A stretch of DNA of 64,000 nt from Aurelia coerulea. Taxonomy: Eukaryota > Cnidaria > Scyphozoa > Semaeostomeae > Ulmaridae. The notes below the pieces were generated by a model. That model did no database searches. It saw nothing but the letters and a program-made list of their open reading frames with translations, and was not told where the DNA came from. The stretch spans positions 7,168,501-7,232,500 of the forward strand of contig CM076958.1 of NCBI GenBank assembly GCA_039566865.1, read 5' to 3'. A program made the position numbers and the translations under genes. Positions 14,272 through 29,200 of this stretch are shown one piece after another (position 1 is the first letter of the stretch; each line of letters begins with the position of its first letter).

Positions 14272-17200
14272 TATCATTATTATTATTATAAATTTATTAA
14301 AGTGTCATACATCTTTAGCCACAATACTAATTGGGGGCACTATTTAGCCTAATTACAATTTTATAAACTATAATAAATAAAACAGAATAAGATAATCTAA
14401 AATGTCTAGAGAAAAAAAACGAATTAATTACAATATCATATTTTAAAAAGAACATAAAAGTCAGTTATTCATTACAATATTTACATTGTCCATTGCAGCT
14501 GTCTGTAGCTATGCTCACTAGATCTAACTGTCTCACATTTTTACGAAAAGAGTTCAAACTAGGTTTTTCTCTGTCACATTTACTTAATTTATACCATAGG
14601 TGAGGCCCAAAATATCTGATAGAATGTTTGCCATTCATAACTGTTCTGTACCTTGGTATAACAAAATCGTTGGTCTGGCTTTTCAAACAGCTTTGATATG
14701 CACTCAGGAACCAATCCGTGTTTCACCTTGTATATCAATATTGCAATATCTTGGATCCTTCTGTTCTGCAAAGTAGGTAGCTTTGCTCTCTTTAGTAGAT
14801 TTTCATAGCTGTTGATTTATCACAATAAATTATCTTCATTGCCTGTTCTTGTATCCTCTCTATATTTCTGAGATCAGAAAATTTGGCAAAATGCCAAACA
14901 GTACTGCAGTAGGTAACATAAGGCAGGATTGATGTCTTGTAGATAGCCATTTTCAGAGTTGTTGGAATGATGTTACGAAATCGATTTAGTACCCCTAGTC
15001 TCTGACTTGCTTTCCTACTGATTTCTCTAATGAGCTCACTAAAATTCATCTGCTTGTCAATTATTACACCCAATAACATAAGCTGTTTTGCCGGAACAAT
15101 CTCTTCTTCATCTACATTTACTGTTATTTTGGTATCTGTTGCTTTTGGAGGACCAATGACCATGGCCTGATATTTCTTTTTATTTGCTAGCAAATGATTT
15201 CGACTATACCACTGTGTTGCAGCTTTGATGTCGTGATTTAGATGTCGTTCTACCAACTGGGGCCTCTTGTCTGAACAGTATAACTGATGGTCATCAGCAT
15301 ACATACTGATTTTACAAAAGTCAATTTTATGAACTACCGGGTGTCCCAAAAAAAGTTCCGACGTTTGACAGAGCACATAGAAAAATCTTTTTCATCTGGC
15401 AATTTCTTTTCATTCTAGATGCATGCCAGATATTTCAACTTACAGTTTGGCATATCGCAGGAAGAAATTAGTAATCGGAAATTGGAGTTATGAGCTCTAA
15501 CATTTCACTTTCATGTTCAAGGCAAAACCACAGATATTATTACGCCTTCCTGCTTCGTGATGGTGGGGACTCCCTCGATGAGCAGCACAAAAATTGAGTT
15601 GAAAATTCGTTCATTACCTTGACGTCCCGAGCGGGCAGACGTTTTATTCACAAGAGAAAACGTTGCTTTGTAATTGAATAGAATTTAGATTCAAATCATT
15701 TTTGATTGTGTGAATTAGCCTAAGGTGTGAAGAATTGAAACAAATAGATCTCGGGAAAACTGTTTGGTGCTGTTATTGTTGCTTTGTGCCAACTGGGACT
15801 TCCAAATGGGAATTTTACTGTTTCACGGTTTCACGGCACGGAATAGAATAAACTGTCTTTTCTTAACTAAAGAATGGTTTCAATTGCTTTTTCGACCTGC
15901 CATATTATGCAATAATGCATTTTTCTGTGTACGTCCAGTTCGAATTGAGTGGCAAGGTATGAACTTAGTATTTTCCCCCGAGACCTATTAGATTCGATTT
16001 TCAGACCAATACAGTATGTTGAATGAGCGGAACTCTTCCACGTGTCGTCTAAGCAATGAAAGAAAGTGTAAACCTAGTTTTTGTGTTGCTCATCCGGAGA
16101 TTCCCCCTCCATCATGATGATGCAGGAAGGCGAACAAATCTCTCTGGCTTTGCCTTCAACATAAAAGTGCGATGTTAGAACTAATAACTCCATCTTCAGA
16201 TTACTGATTTCTTCCTACGATATGCCAAACTGTAAGTTGAAATGTCGAGCATGTACCTAGAATGACAATAAATTACTAGATAACGAACTTTTTCGTCTGC
16301 GTTCAATCAAACTCCGGAACTTTTGTTTCGAACACCCGGTAGGTCATTCTGAAATATGTTCCATAACAATGGTCCAAAAGATGAACCTTGTGGACATCCC
16401 CTGTCTGTTCTTTTCCATTCACTCCTTATTTCTCCCAACTTAATTCGATTTTGTCTTTCTTCAAAGTAGGACTTTACTAACTGTAGTGCCTCAGGCGACA
16501 AACCATACTGCTTTAGCTTTTCTAGCAGCAGGTTGGGTCAAATGCCTTGCTCATGTCTGTGGATAAAATTCCTATGACTTCTCTCCTTGCAAGTGATGCT
16601 TTCCAGTCTTCCACTAGCCTGAGGAGGGTCGTTTCTGTGCTGTTCTTTTTTCTATATGCTGTTAAACAGATGCTTAAATGATTTTCCATAAACTTCATTG
16701 TCTGTTCACTTAGCCTTGATTCAAACACTTTTTTATTGTGTTAAGAATAGTGATTGGTCTGTAATTATTTTCGTTGAGTTGGTCCTCTTGTTTACAGGCA
16801 GGCTTCCATTCCCCCCCTTTTCCAGAGTGTTGGCCACTCCTTGTTGCGATTACAGTTGTTGAACAATGCTGTTAATGAGGGTGTAAGTTGACTGGCAGTA
16901 ATTTCTATGTTATGTTACCATATTATCTATTTCTTAAAATGAAACAATTCCAAGAGATTTTTAACTTCGTCACAAGACTAAAGCATAGGCCTTTCCCTTT
17001 TATACCAAAAGGTGCTGCGTGGTCCCCGAGCCTTTACTATCAAATGTTAGACGTACTATAAACTGCAAACTTTTTTCCACTTTTATGGCGATATACAATA
17101 GGATTTAATGGTTAAATAAGCTTAAAATGAATATCTTTTCCGGGCTGTTTCTTGAAATTAAAAAAGCGTTGGTCGCATTTATAGCCAAAGTAGAGGGCGT

Positions 17201-20200
17201 GGTCTGAAAAATTTTTCTGGGGGCTTCACCTCCAGACCCCTTCAGCTTTCTCCATACTTTGTAGCCCCCCAATCGAAATCATGCTCCGCAGTCCCTGGAG
17301 TTAAACGACGATAATTTTGCTTGAATTGACTTACGACTCGCTAGCAAGTTTTATTTGCCTTCGGGCCTTGTTTCTCATTATTTTCATTTGTCGTTGGCCT
17401 GGCTGATTTAGTTGTGTAACAGTGCGAGCATTACAAGGGTTTCATTTAGAGACTTTGCAAATCGAAGTTTGCGTTTCAACTGTCGTTATTCAAATGAAAG
17501 AAAATTTCAGCTAAAATGAATGAAAATAACGAGAAACAAAGCAAAAAGACCAATAACACTTGCCTTTATGTAAATTAAACCATGGCTAACTCACTTTGCA
17601 CAAAGTAGTCGATAACAAACTCTCTGAAAAGTTTTAAAATCCGAAGCAACTTCATACCACAGCTAGCAGTGCATCCACTGAGAACGGGGGTCACTCTTTC
17701 GTTTACCTTCCCAAACTCTATCAAATTTGGACGCTCGATCCAAGCCCCTTTGTCAAGAAATAAAAAGGTCTATTCACTCGAAAAAAAATGTCATTAGACT
17801 AACAACGCTAATACCACTGCCCGCCCCAATAAAGCTAGTTCATTTTTCTGCCTGGGGCATTGCTCGCCCGTTGTCCTTGTCCTGTAGCAGAAACGTTGGG
17901 AAAATGTGGTGGACACTTGAAGCGTTTTCAAGAACAAACAGAAGCTGTTGTGGAATCCCATCGCGCAGTAACATTACGTAGAAATTAGAAATTTATTAAT
18001 GATAGTTACTTAGAATCCAATGCTTCTCCTCAGAGACACTGTTCATTCATTTGGATGTCGTGACAACGCGGCACATCTTTATTCTTTAGAAACATTTTTC
18101 CTTCTTATTGTTTGCAATTATTATTTACGTAATAGCCTCATTTCTAGTATGAGGCATGACATCTAATTAACAAAAGTGAAACTCATCAGTAACGCAACCT
18201 ATTCAGCAACTATTGCAGAAGGATTAATGTTATTACCTTGTTTATCAAGTTGTAATTGGTTAATTTTGAATGCACTTACAATTTACTGCAGGAGTTAGGT
18301 AACTTGTATTAGATTAGACACGCACACTGTAGAGAAATTGATGTAGTATGCAGAAGTGTCATGAGAGTTAAATTTGAGCAAACTATAAAACGTCTTGTTT
18401 TCGAGAGTCATCTGAGGTTCATAGCTATAGAATCAGCGAGCTAGAGAGTAAGATCTCTAACAGAAGCAGCATCTATGCCACATTTGTGCAACAAAATAAT
18501 GATTCCAACTTTGTGTTCGCAACTTTTAATTTCAGGACAGGAAGCCTAGGTAGTTATACCCGGTAGGTGTAAATTAAAACAAATAGATTGGACGAGCGGA
18601 ATAGCAGTTAAAAACAGGATAGCTTGACTGGATAACTTGACACCTGAATTTCTCAACTCAAAAAGAGATAATGAACATACCCTGTTTGACAATCTAGACA
18701 ACTTTTGTAACCATATCCATTGACATCTTTACAAAGATTGGTGTTGTTTGTAATCTGAGAAAGAAGCAAGTCATTCATTTCATCAATCCTATTTTCTTTA
18801 TTATTTTGTTTTTTATATATAATCCAATACAAAGTCAAAATTACATATTACTGGGTACAATAATTACAACACTACTCTAATATACCACTTAAACGTTACC
18901 AGAGGGGGCAAAAGGCTGTGTCTACCCTGATTGTTATCTATCATGCATATCAAAAGTTTGCTGCTCACCTTCAAGTGCTTGATAGGAAAGGCATCTTGTA
19001 TCTTAGAGACATGGTGAGAAGATACCGGGTGCGCCAAAATAAACTATGCACGTTTAACAGGCCACAATAAATCGTATACTGGGCCGAGTTTGAAGATTCA
19101 AGACTTAATCTTTAGCAAAAAGCCTGAATTAGATTCTATGATTTTTTGCAAATTTTTCTGTGTTCAGTTTTTAGAGCAAGAAGCGAGTTTCTTAAAATGT
19201 TCGTTCTCAAAAACATTGCAAACGATCAAAAAACGTCGATCAAATTTTCTAAAGAATCGACATGAATCGTGGTGATTTGGGATCCAGAAATCGATCAATT
19301 AATCAATACAATTAATCGATACAATTAATCGATTTCTGAATCCCAAATCACCACGAAAAAGTCTTCTCTTTGTCCACTCATGTCGATTCGTTAGAAAACT
19401 TGATCGACATTTTTGATCATTTTCAGTGTTTTCGAGAACGTAAATTTTAAGAAACTCGCGTTTAGCTCTAAAAACTGAAGATAGAAAAATTTGCAAAAAA
19501 TTCTAAAATCTAATTCAGGCTTTCTGCTAAAGATCAAATCATGAATCTTCAAAATCGGTCCAGTGTACGATTTATTGTGGACTGCCAAACGTGCATAGTT
19601 TATTTTGGCGCACCTGGTATATGCCTGAAAGAACTCTCAAATCGAGTAATGCGTTGCTGTTAAAAGTGCCTCGGTTTAAAAACAAAACATTAGGTGCTCG
19701 AACTTTTGCCTATGCTGCAGCTATTCTCTGGAACAGTCTTCCGTTGGAAATTCGTGTTATTGACAATATTGAAAGTTTTAAATCTTCATTAAAGGCTCAT
19801 TTATATAAATTAGCATATGATATTTTGTAATAGGTTTTAAATTGTAAAGTGTGTAGAATATTGTATTATAGTTATGCACTTTAATCATATAATGATAATG
19901 ATAATGATAATGATAATGATAATGATAATGATAACAAGGTCTTCATTTCCCTGTAATTGACAATGTAGTGTATCTTTTGTATTCGAAAATTTACTCTGTA
20001 CGTATACTCTTTGTAATAAACTAGGTCTTTGAAAAAGTACTGATAGTTTCTTTTACGAGCCTAGGGGGGGGGGGGGGGACCTGAATAATTCCAATTGGCA
20101 TTTTTTCTTCTGCAGTTTGTATCAGTGGCGTCGTGGGAGCATGATTTTAGGGGGGGCCAAGGGTCAGAATTTTCCGACAAAGAGACATTTTTCCGACAAA

Positions 20201-23200
20201 AATTAAGCAGGAATATAACGTACAAAAAGTGGCAAAATGTCTCAGAACTTTTGTCATAAAAGTTCCATAATAGCGAAGAATTTTTCAAAGGGACACAGCA
20301 GTCCTGTTAAGAGGCGATTCTTGTTGGAGGTGAGGCTGTTGTCGAGACTTGATTGGTGTTGGAGGTGAGGCTGAAGGTAGATGCGCAAGGAGGGAGGAAA
20401 ACTGGGGGTCCGGGGGCTGGCCCCCGGGGAAATTTTTTTGTGACCACGCCCTTTAGATCGTTGCAAAACGCCCCTATTTTGAAGAATCTACTATTTGTAT
20501 TTCATGAGAAATTTCGAAAAAAGGACCTCAAAAGCACTGAAAAATAGATCGTTTTGAAATTTTAGATAACAACGTGATAGCTTGATATAAATCTTCATTT
20601 CTATAAGCATCCGTTTACAGAAACTGAAAGTAATCCCATCTTAGTTTTCACTTCCATCTTCCTCAACAATATTCACTCGTGCAAATTCTGACGAGCAACT
20701 CATTGAAAGCTTAATGCACAAACCATAAATGCATGACATTTTTTAAGTATGAAACGTGCCAAATAGATTGTAAATTTATCGTTTTTAGTCACTAAAATGT
20801 TGGTAAAAAGACCAAATTTTCGGGGAAAAGTCCAAGAATGTTATGGTCGAAAGCATTTGTCTGAAATTTATTCGTCCGAAACTTTTTGCGCCTATGTGTC
20901 TATTTTTTCAACAGAAAACACACTTTTCTTTCGATTGAAAAAGGAATTTTTGCAGAAAAACGAACGAAGGTTTTTTGCCGAAAAACCTACTTTTTCATCA
21001 AAAACTACGTTTTGCGATCGAAAAAGTGATATTTCATGTAATTGCCATAAGTAGCTATGAGAGGAAAATGGATTAATTCAATTTTTTTCGATTTTTCCGA
21101 CAAGAATGGAAAACTGACGAATTTTCCGACAACATTTTCACAGGGGGGGCCATGGCCCCCCCTGGCCCCCCCGGCCACGACGCCACTGGTTTGTATCCTT
21201 CTTACAATTGAAAATCAAATTTGGTAAAAATTAAATTATTTCCAGGGAGTAAACTCGATCAATTTCTGAGATTTAGATAGAAACGCAGACCAATTAGCAG
21301 TGTCTCAAGCAATGTGGACCCGGGGTGGGGTGCAGTGACGGGAACGGTTGTTGTTGTTGTCACATGTTTTTCGCCTGACATCTAATGTGAAAATGTGTAA
21401 AGTATATATTTGTACGAATAACTTTATATCTAGCATTTCGTATCTGTATTAGCTGTAATGTGGTATAGTAGTTTATATTAGTTGTATTTTAAGGTTACTG
21501 TATCCCTTCAGTGACCACTCATGGTGTTTTCTCTCTTGATTATCACGCCCGCGACATAGCACGTATAGACTATACATCATTCGATTCGTCATTAAATAGG
21601 GAGTATTCACGAGCCAAAAAGAATACAAATATCCGAAAATTGGGCGTTATACATCCGAAAACGTGAAAATCGGACCTTCCCCCCTTCTAGAACCTCCCTG
21701 TCCCCCCAGATATGTTTCATTTAAATCTCAATGAGATTTTTGCGTTCTCAACACATTAATCTAGCAAAGTGTGTCTCAAATTTCTTTTGCATGCCTTAGC
21801 TTCAGAATAATTAATAAAACAATTTTGCCCCTCGCTCCCTGGCCTCGTTTTGAGATTCATTCAAATGTTAAATTTGGACCATGCAATTTTTCTCAAAAGT
21901 GAGACACAGTTTGGTCCCCCTATGCCTTTTGTCTCTGTCTGCCAAATGTCAGCCAATTATATCAAGCCGTTGGGTACAGGGAGCTGTATGAATACCCATT
22001 GGTTGCTGAAAAATTGATTTTGAGAAAAGCGCTGAAACAGTTTCTTAGCGTACAGTTCCACTGTTGAAAATGATTAACTTCAATCTGGCCACAAGAGTAA
22101 ACAGAGTAATCCTGTATGTATTTAGTGCAGAGTTTACAATGACATAATTGGTGTTATAACCGCAAAATCCATTCAACAGGAAATCAAAGGCACTTGAAAC
22201 CTTTAACCTTTAGTTCTCAAATAATCCTCGTCATGTAAACAGCATTTTCCTAGCAGAAAATACCTTACTTTAAATTGCTTATAATTCGCTGAAAAATAAA
22301 GTAAAATTCCTTGAAATTATTAGAAATTGTATGTAGATGTGTGTGCTATCCAATGATCTAAAAATCCAAAAATTGATCGGAAAAAACTTTTTATCGTCCT
22401 GAAGGGATACAGTAACCTTAATTTTTAATCAAAGGGGATAGACTCTTGACATTTTGCCCCTCCTGGTACCATCCTTGTAGTATGATACCGGGTGCGCCAA
22501 AATAAACTATGCACGTTTGGCAGGCCACAATAAATCGTACACTGGACTGATTTTGAAGATTCATGACTTCTTTAGCAAAAAAGCCTGAATTAGCTTCTAG
22601 GATTTTTGCAAATTTATTTGCTTCCATTTTTTAGAGCTAGACGCGAGTTTCTTAAAATTTTCGTTTTCGAAAACACTGAAAACAATAAAAAAACGTCGAT
22701 AACGTTTTCTAAAGAATCGACATGAGTGGAAAAAGAGAAAACTTGTTCGTGGTGATTATGGATTTAGAAATCAATTATTTGTAGCGATTAATTTTATCGA
22801 TTAATTAATCGATTTCTAAATCCCAAATCACCATGAAAAAGTCCTCTTTTTGTCCATTCATGTTGATTCTTTAAACAATTTCGAAAACGAAAATTTTAAG
22901 AAACTCGCTTCTAGCTCTAAAAACTGAAAACAAAAAGTTTGCAAAAAATTCTAGAGTGTAATTCTGGCTTTTTGCTAAAGATTAAATCATGAATATTCGA
23001 AATCGGCTCAGTGTACGATTTATTGTGGCCTGCAAAACGTGCATAGCTTATTTTGCCGCACCCGGTAGTAGATCGTAGGTAAGTTGTTGTTGTAAACTTT
23101 TATATAGAACAAACAAATTTCTGAGAGATGTCTCTGTAAAATTTCGCCTAAATCCTAATAAAATCTGCAGCTAATGTAAATGATGAAAGACGAATAACAT

Positions 23201-26200
23201 TTACTAGTTTTGATCCTCCATCCAACTAAAGGTAGCTTTTATTGTAATTTAAACATGGTTGGGCACATTTTGGAACTATGCATGCGCAAATTCTTGGAAT
23301 TTTTGCGTGATGCCGCCATCTTTTTTTACTGATTTTTCTTTACAAAGCAAATGTTATTTAACCAAAGAATACACTAAAATTGGGCTGATGACCTTACTGC
23401 TTTCCGTTTTCTCACAATCACAATAGAAAATGTTTAATACTGAACCCTATTGACTTTGAAATTAAATATTGTGACGTCACAACTAGGTCATGTGACATAA
23501 TAATTAGATATATATTTCATTCTTGGGTCCAGATCTTTACACTTGCCAAGATTCAAGGCTCTAGGTTGTCCAGAACAGAAATAAAATAAGGCGAGGTTTT
23601 CTTAAAAGTTTTCTGAAATTCTCGTTGTTACATTGATGGCGAATCTCCTTTTCCTTCGTCAACCTTTCACAGTATTACGAAACCATGACACTTTCACGAG
23701 CAAAAATACGGTTTGAATTATTTCAAGTTTAAGAAAACCTTTGCTAAAGCGATTTTGGAGCTGCATTCAAATTCCTTCATTTTTCAATGATATGAGAGGC
23801 AAATTTCTTATGAAAACACACGTAAGTCGGAAGTTACATGGCTGACACGGAATCTGCTAAATCAAATTTTCCAATTATTCTTTTATTTCTATTGCAAAAA
23901 GACTTTCAAAACGTTGATAAAATCATTACAAATCCCCTCTTTGCATACGAATTGAAGATTACGCTAAAGATGAAAGCAGGATTTTTCACCATGAGCCTTT
24001 TGGCAGTTAAAAAATTAATTTGATTAGTCGATTTATCATGCAGCGCAAAGGATCATGGCAAACGATTTCCAGACGCTCTCTTTACGGCGGCTGAAGTTAT
24101 TGGAGATGGATATCTAATAATTCTTGTGAATCACATTTTGAAATTGATGTTGTTTTTGTGTGGTAGTTCGTAGGCAGTGCCTTTGGAAATTCGTTGTTGT
24201 AAACTTAATTATACCGTGTGAGTCAGATTAATGGCTCCTTTGATTAAAATGAAACAGAAGGACAAAACCCCTCAAGATTTACAATGCTTCATTTGACTTC
24301 ATAAAGGCCAAGATCCACATAAACTCTCATTGAGGTTTTGTCCGCGCGGTTCCGAAAACGAGTAGAAATGCGACAAAATGAATTTTAGCGCAAATTTGGC
24401 TGATTTTGTGAAACAGTCCGCAATAGCTAATTGCTAGAGCAAGACTGAATTATGTTTTTATGCGCGCGCAGATATCCTTCGAAACCGAGGTAATGGTGAA
24501 ATCAGAATTATTACAAACACTCCTTTCCTCACTTCTAGAACTGACTACAGCTGAAACCATAACAGCAACAACAACGAGCATAGGTTGAAGGTCACAAGGA
24601 AAGAGCTTACTTTGAAATGCGGAGAACAAACCAAAACAAAAACAAGCCAGCTTAAATACACACAAGGAACCTGCGGAGTTTTACCCAGTTTATTAATCGC
24701 AAACCAATGTTGCAAAGAAATCACATTATTGAATTCTTGGCAATGAAAATCTCTTGCAAAGCCCGGAGGTTCTGCTCTCTCAACTAACCCTTCGATGGAC
24801 TAAAACTTCCCACCCGACGTGCGTCACTGCGAGTAACATCGACGAGCGAGTAATATTTTCTGAACGCAGAACGCAGTCATGCTTACCTTGAAGTAAAAAA
24901 CTATTCTGTAAAATGTAAAAAAATAGCTTTGCTCAAAGATCAATTTGCCATAAAGGGAATACAAACGTGAAATCAACGTCACAAGAAATTTGCGACATAC
25001 TTCAAAACAACGAGAATTTTGCTCCAATCTATCATAAACTGACCCCCTGGTACATCAAACCAAATTTCAAGTAATCAATACTAACATAGGCTAAGGACGG
25101 GGGTATAGTTTTGACTTCACCTTGAGCTGTTGTCGTTGCTCTCCATTGTTTGCGACTGCTAGATTGTAAACAAACAAAGATGGCGGGCTGCGAAATGAGA
25201 ATAAAACCAACACGCAGATATCTAATTTTTACAATGTCATCCCCTATTTTCCAGGCAGTACCGATACGATTTTCCGACAGCCAAATAAAATTTCGATCAA
25301 TACAAAAAGTTTCCTGAAAAGGATGCGGCCAGATTTTTTGCAAATTACATAGAAATTCGATCCATTTTTCCTCACTATTTTTGAACCAAAATCTAGTAAC
25401 CTTTAAATTTCTTGGCTTGTGAGGCTCAGAAGAGTCAAATAGGCTTGCAATTCAATAAAATAAACAACAAAGTATCTACCTCTTCAAAAATAATTTGACT
25501 GCTTGTCTATTTCAAGGATTTTGAACACTAGGAGGGTTTACTTTGGCAGACCAAAATACTTAGGCCGATAACCATGTGAAGATCACCGGTACTTTGACAA
25601 AAAATTGAAGTATGATCCCCTATTTTCCCGAATAGCTCACCTGGCTCAAAATGTTACTCAGATCTTGGAGAAGGATTTCAGAGATAATGGTGAAAAGGCT
25701 GCGGCTAGTTTTGGAGCATTTTCCAAAACATTAAATCCTTGAATTCTTCGTCTTTTGTGACAATCACCACGATATCTATTCCATGCGTTTGGAGCCTTTT
25801 AAAATGTTTGATTAACTTCACCTCTCGTCCAAGTAATCTCCAACTCCCAACCTGTGCATTTGGCAACGTACCGAAGACAATAGGCCAATTCCCAGGGGTT
25901 GGGAATCTACGAAAATCTATTGTCTGTTTTTCCTGGCAGCTTTTCAGATTCACAGATTCCAACTAAACGCAAACATAAGTCAGTCTTGCTAATTGCTAGA
26001 AAATTGGGCAGTAAGTGCAGCCGCCCGGAATTTGCTAGCACGAAACACAACAACAACTTTAAGGTCGGTGATTGGACTGAAATAAATACTTTATTATTTT
26101 TTCCGGGCCAACGCACTTGTCACACGACCGACGGCCGTGGAAAGAAAAGAGGCAGAAAAGAAAGTGGCGGGTGGGTGGGAAACTTGAATCGCAGAACCAC

Positions 26201-29200
26201 CTGCTGTCTCTGGCTGATGAAAATAGACAACGATAAACCAACACGTTTCACTTTTATACTAGCCACGAGAAATATGCAAAACTTCTGCTCCCAATGCACA
26301 AGACAGCAGGAAGTTACTCCTGAGAATAACAAACAATAATCAAAACAAACGGCTCATGACCTAACCGACTGGTGTAAAGAGCGGAACGGAGGGTCATATG
26401 ATACGACGTCATGACTAAATTCCTTCAAAATAAACATGAGATGTGCAGGGGCCTAGCCCCCTCATACCACACCACACAGACATCAAAGTTCAATATTAAC
26501 CGCGAAAAAATTTCATTTGATCGCCATAAAAAGAATCCCCGTTTGAAAGGTCACGGCTTTCTAGATATCAAGACAATGATATCGGCAAATATATAGTTTA
26601 ATGGTAGATATGTTCAAATCTACTATAAAATTTACCTTATTGAAATCGGCCATTCCATTCTGAAATTATGAGGGATTTTCTCGAGAAAGCCTCTTCAAAC
26701 AACCATCAAAACGTGTCCAAAATCACACACAAATTTTCCTAACATTTCTGCCTTACAATGGCCTTACAGCAATGACTTGTGGACGCTTTAGCACGTGCCA
26801 TCCTCTTGGGAGGATGAACAAGTCCTCCCCTTGGTATCGATGACCAATTCAGGGGGAATCCATTCTCCCAAGAGGAAAAAATACATGAATTTATGTGGGT
26901 GTCATCAAATTTAGGAAGGAAAATTTCCTCCTTGTTTTCATTCGTTTTTGCAGGTTAAGGCCGGGTAACTAACTGAACCTAATTGAACATATTGGCAATA
27001 AAACAGGACAGTTTTCAATATCATTGCTTTGATATTCATGGAGAAGTGGCTTTCCAAGCAGGGATTCTTTTTCTTACTCATCAGGTATATTTTCTTGTGT
27101 ACAGTTTGTATATTGAATGCATATATAATATAAAGCTATATTATATATAACGGTGTATATAAATATCGAACAACACTTTCGCATAGCAAACCATGACTTC
27201 TCAAATGATGCAAAATTTAACATCATAGGAAAGATTGAAAAGAATGTATCAGATGAAATAACGTTGATTCTAGAATCACCTTGAAACTCAAACCCCAAAA
27301 GGTCTAAACAGCAAATTAAACCACCCAGAATCATTAGATTATAGTTCTTTAAGCAAATGTCAGTAATTATTTTTGTCCTGATTCTTTCTTCCTCAATTTT
27401 TTTCATTAGTGTTTACCATACCTGCTAGAGATATCTGGTGTGGGGCACCTAGTAATAACTATTGCTAGTAAGAAACTATATGGTCGTCAAAGGGGTTTTA
27501 GGGTTTGGAAGAAGCCCCATATAAAATATTCACACCCATATTCTTCGAATACCTCGGCATTTACATTGTCACAATATATCTTGGCAATCAATTAGGGACT
27601 GTTGTGCACCTAAATTCTATGAAATGACAGATTAGCACTCCATTAAGTTTCTTTGATAAAACCGGGAGGATTTCATATTCAGACACAGGTATATTGGATC
27701 TTGCTATCAGGGTGACGACACTGCTGTTTAAAAATAGTCAAATACAACAGGCAAATTTAATCCTTTGATCACAAATCATTGGTTGCTGTTAGTTTCTCAT
27801 GATAGGATTTCTTTCAGTCAAATCGCAAAACTAGCCTAGTTTGGAGATGGTTATTTGATTGGAGAGCCTGATCTCAGGCTAATCGTAAACAGACAGTCAA
27901 TTGGTTTCAGAGATTGCAAGTCCTTAAATTCACAGATTCCTATAAGGATCTTGGTTGTAGGACGAAGGGAGGAACAGAATTCAACATGATGTTGTGACTA
28001 ACCTAGCCTACTACGTTAGTTTTTCAACGACGCGATTACAGGCCGGATTAGGCCATGCTTGTTACAGCAATACAGTTATTCCGTATTTGTCAAAGTTTTA
28101 TGAGGAGCAAAGATAATATGGAGAACAACGCCTTCTTTTGGTAAGTTTTCAATTTCGTTCCTGATGCTATCAGCCTATACAAAGGCAAACCTGGTTGCAG
28201 ATCTAGGCTAAGATCCGTTTGATCACACTTTTGGTAGGTATTAGTGAGAACCGCCTCTAGAATAATGGCCAATCTTCGTTTGCCACTGAAGGTCTTCGTC
28301 CCATGAAGTACCAAAATTGATCCCTTTATAAAAAGCAACAAATGTCGAGCATTTTGACAACACAGACTATCAATTGTTATTTCAAAACCCGGGGCTGGCT
28401 GTGTGTGGGATAGTTATTATATAAATTTGCTGCGAGACATGATCTCGTGCCGTCGTTACAACTTTGCAAATGGCCTTGTTATCACATTGATGAGAGAGAA
28501 AAATGTTTAATAATATTGTAAATTTAGTTCTTTAAGTATTCAATACACCAGGAGTAAATTCCTTGGTCTTATTCGATGGAAAGTGCGAACGAACAAGCCA
28601 AACTTGACCGCTATCCAGGGTTTCATCGTGGTTTCCTGTGTAAAACATTGTAAGGTATTGTCTTTACCCAAACACTTTACGTCACAGGGGTCTGGCACTC
28701 AACGGTCTGACCGCGCAGAGTTGCCGCCACTTTTCGAAGCAAAGTGGGTGCTATTCAACCCCATTTTCTGAAGAAATAAAAGTCCAAATTCAAAAAGGAA
28801 ATACACCATGATGATCAGCGATGTTTACTGCATAATATAAGACAATAAAAATGTTCACGTCATATTCACTTTAAGACTGGATGTTTTTGAACAAAATTTG
28901 GAGACATTAAATTGAAAATGAAGTCAAATTGATGCTTGAGTCATTTGTAAGTGAATCATTTAGCTCAAGAATGCAAACTAAGCTTTATTGGGGCCAGCGT
29001 CTGCGGTTTAATCGGCGAGAAGCTGCTCAAATAACATTTCTGACAGAGATAGCTGAGCAACATGATGGGTTTCAAGCTAGTCACTTACATTTGATACACA
29101 ATATGAATTCAAAACCATGTACTGATAGCTGCAACAGCCTTTCTGATCACCTCCAACCTTGTGATATTTTCCATCAACGTAGACATTGTCGAGCAGGTTT

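Larger units (their letters stand above)
14178..16920 (-). mobile_element. LINE with (AAT)n tail, split by a TA-target element
   Basis: Minus-strand [31 protein letters not shown] (16728-16522), [20 protein letters not shown] and [21 protein letters not shown] (16501-16340). After the insertion it continues [19 protein letters not shown], then [29 protein letters not shown] (15376-14792) and a C-terminal [18 protein letters not shown] (14686-14465). Deleting 15336-16339 plus one TA joins NDL and VHK in frame. The 3' end on this strand is an AAT array (14178-14289). The 5' part is missing. Confidence 0.88.
18905..19939 (+). mobile_element. L2-like LINE 3' part, split by a foldback MITE
   Basis: Before the insertion the plus strand reads [17 protein letters not shown]. 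After it comes [17 protein letters not shown], then [20 protein letters not shown] and [14 protein letters not shown]. This is the L2-type reverse transcriptase C-terminus. The element ends in a hexamer array (TAATGA, 19887-19936), a usual L2-style tail. The frame is off by one across the insertion. Confidence 0.82.

Noticed and set aside
25899..26339. 146-codon plus-strand ORF
   Set aside because: It overlaps open frames on both strands, shows no domain and no coding signal beyond length.
27415..27490. Candidate ABCA exon between exons f and g ([10 protein letters not shown], splice-like ends)
   Set aside because: Every possible acceptor gives a stop in the phase required by exon f. The segment at 18681-18754 fits perfectly instead.
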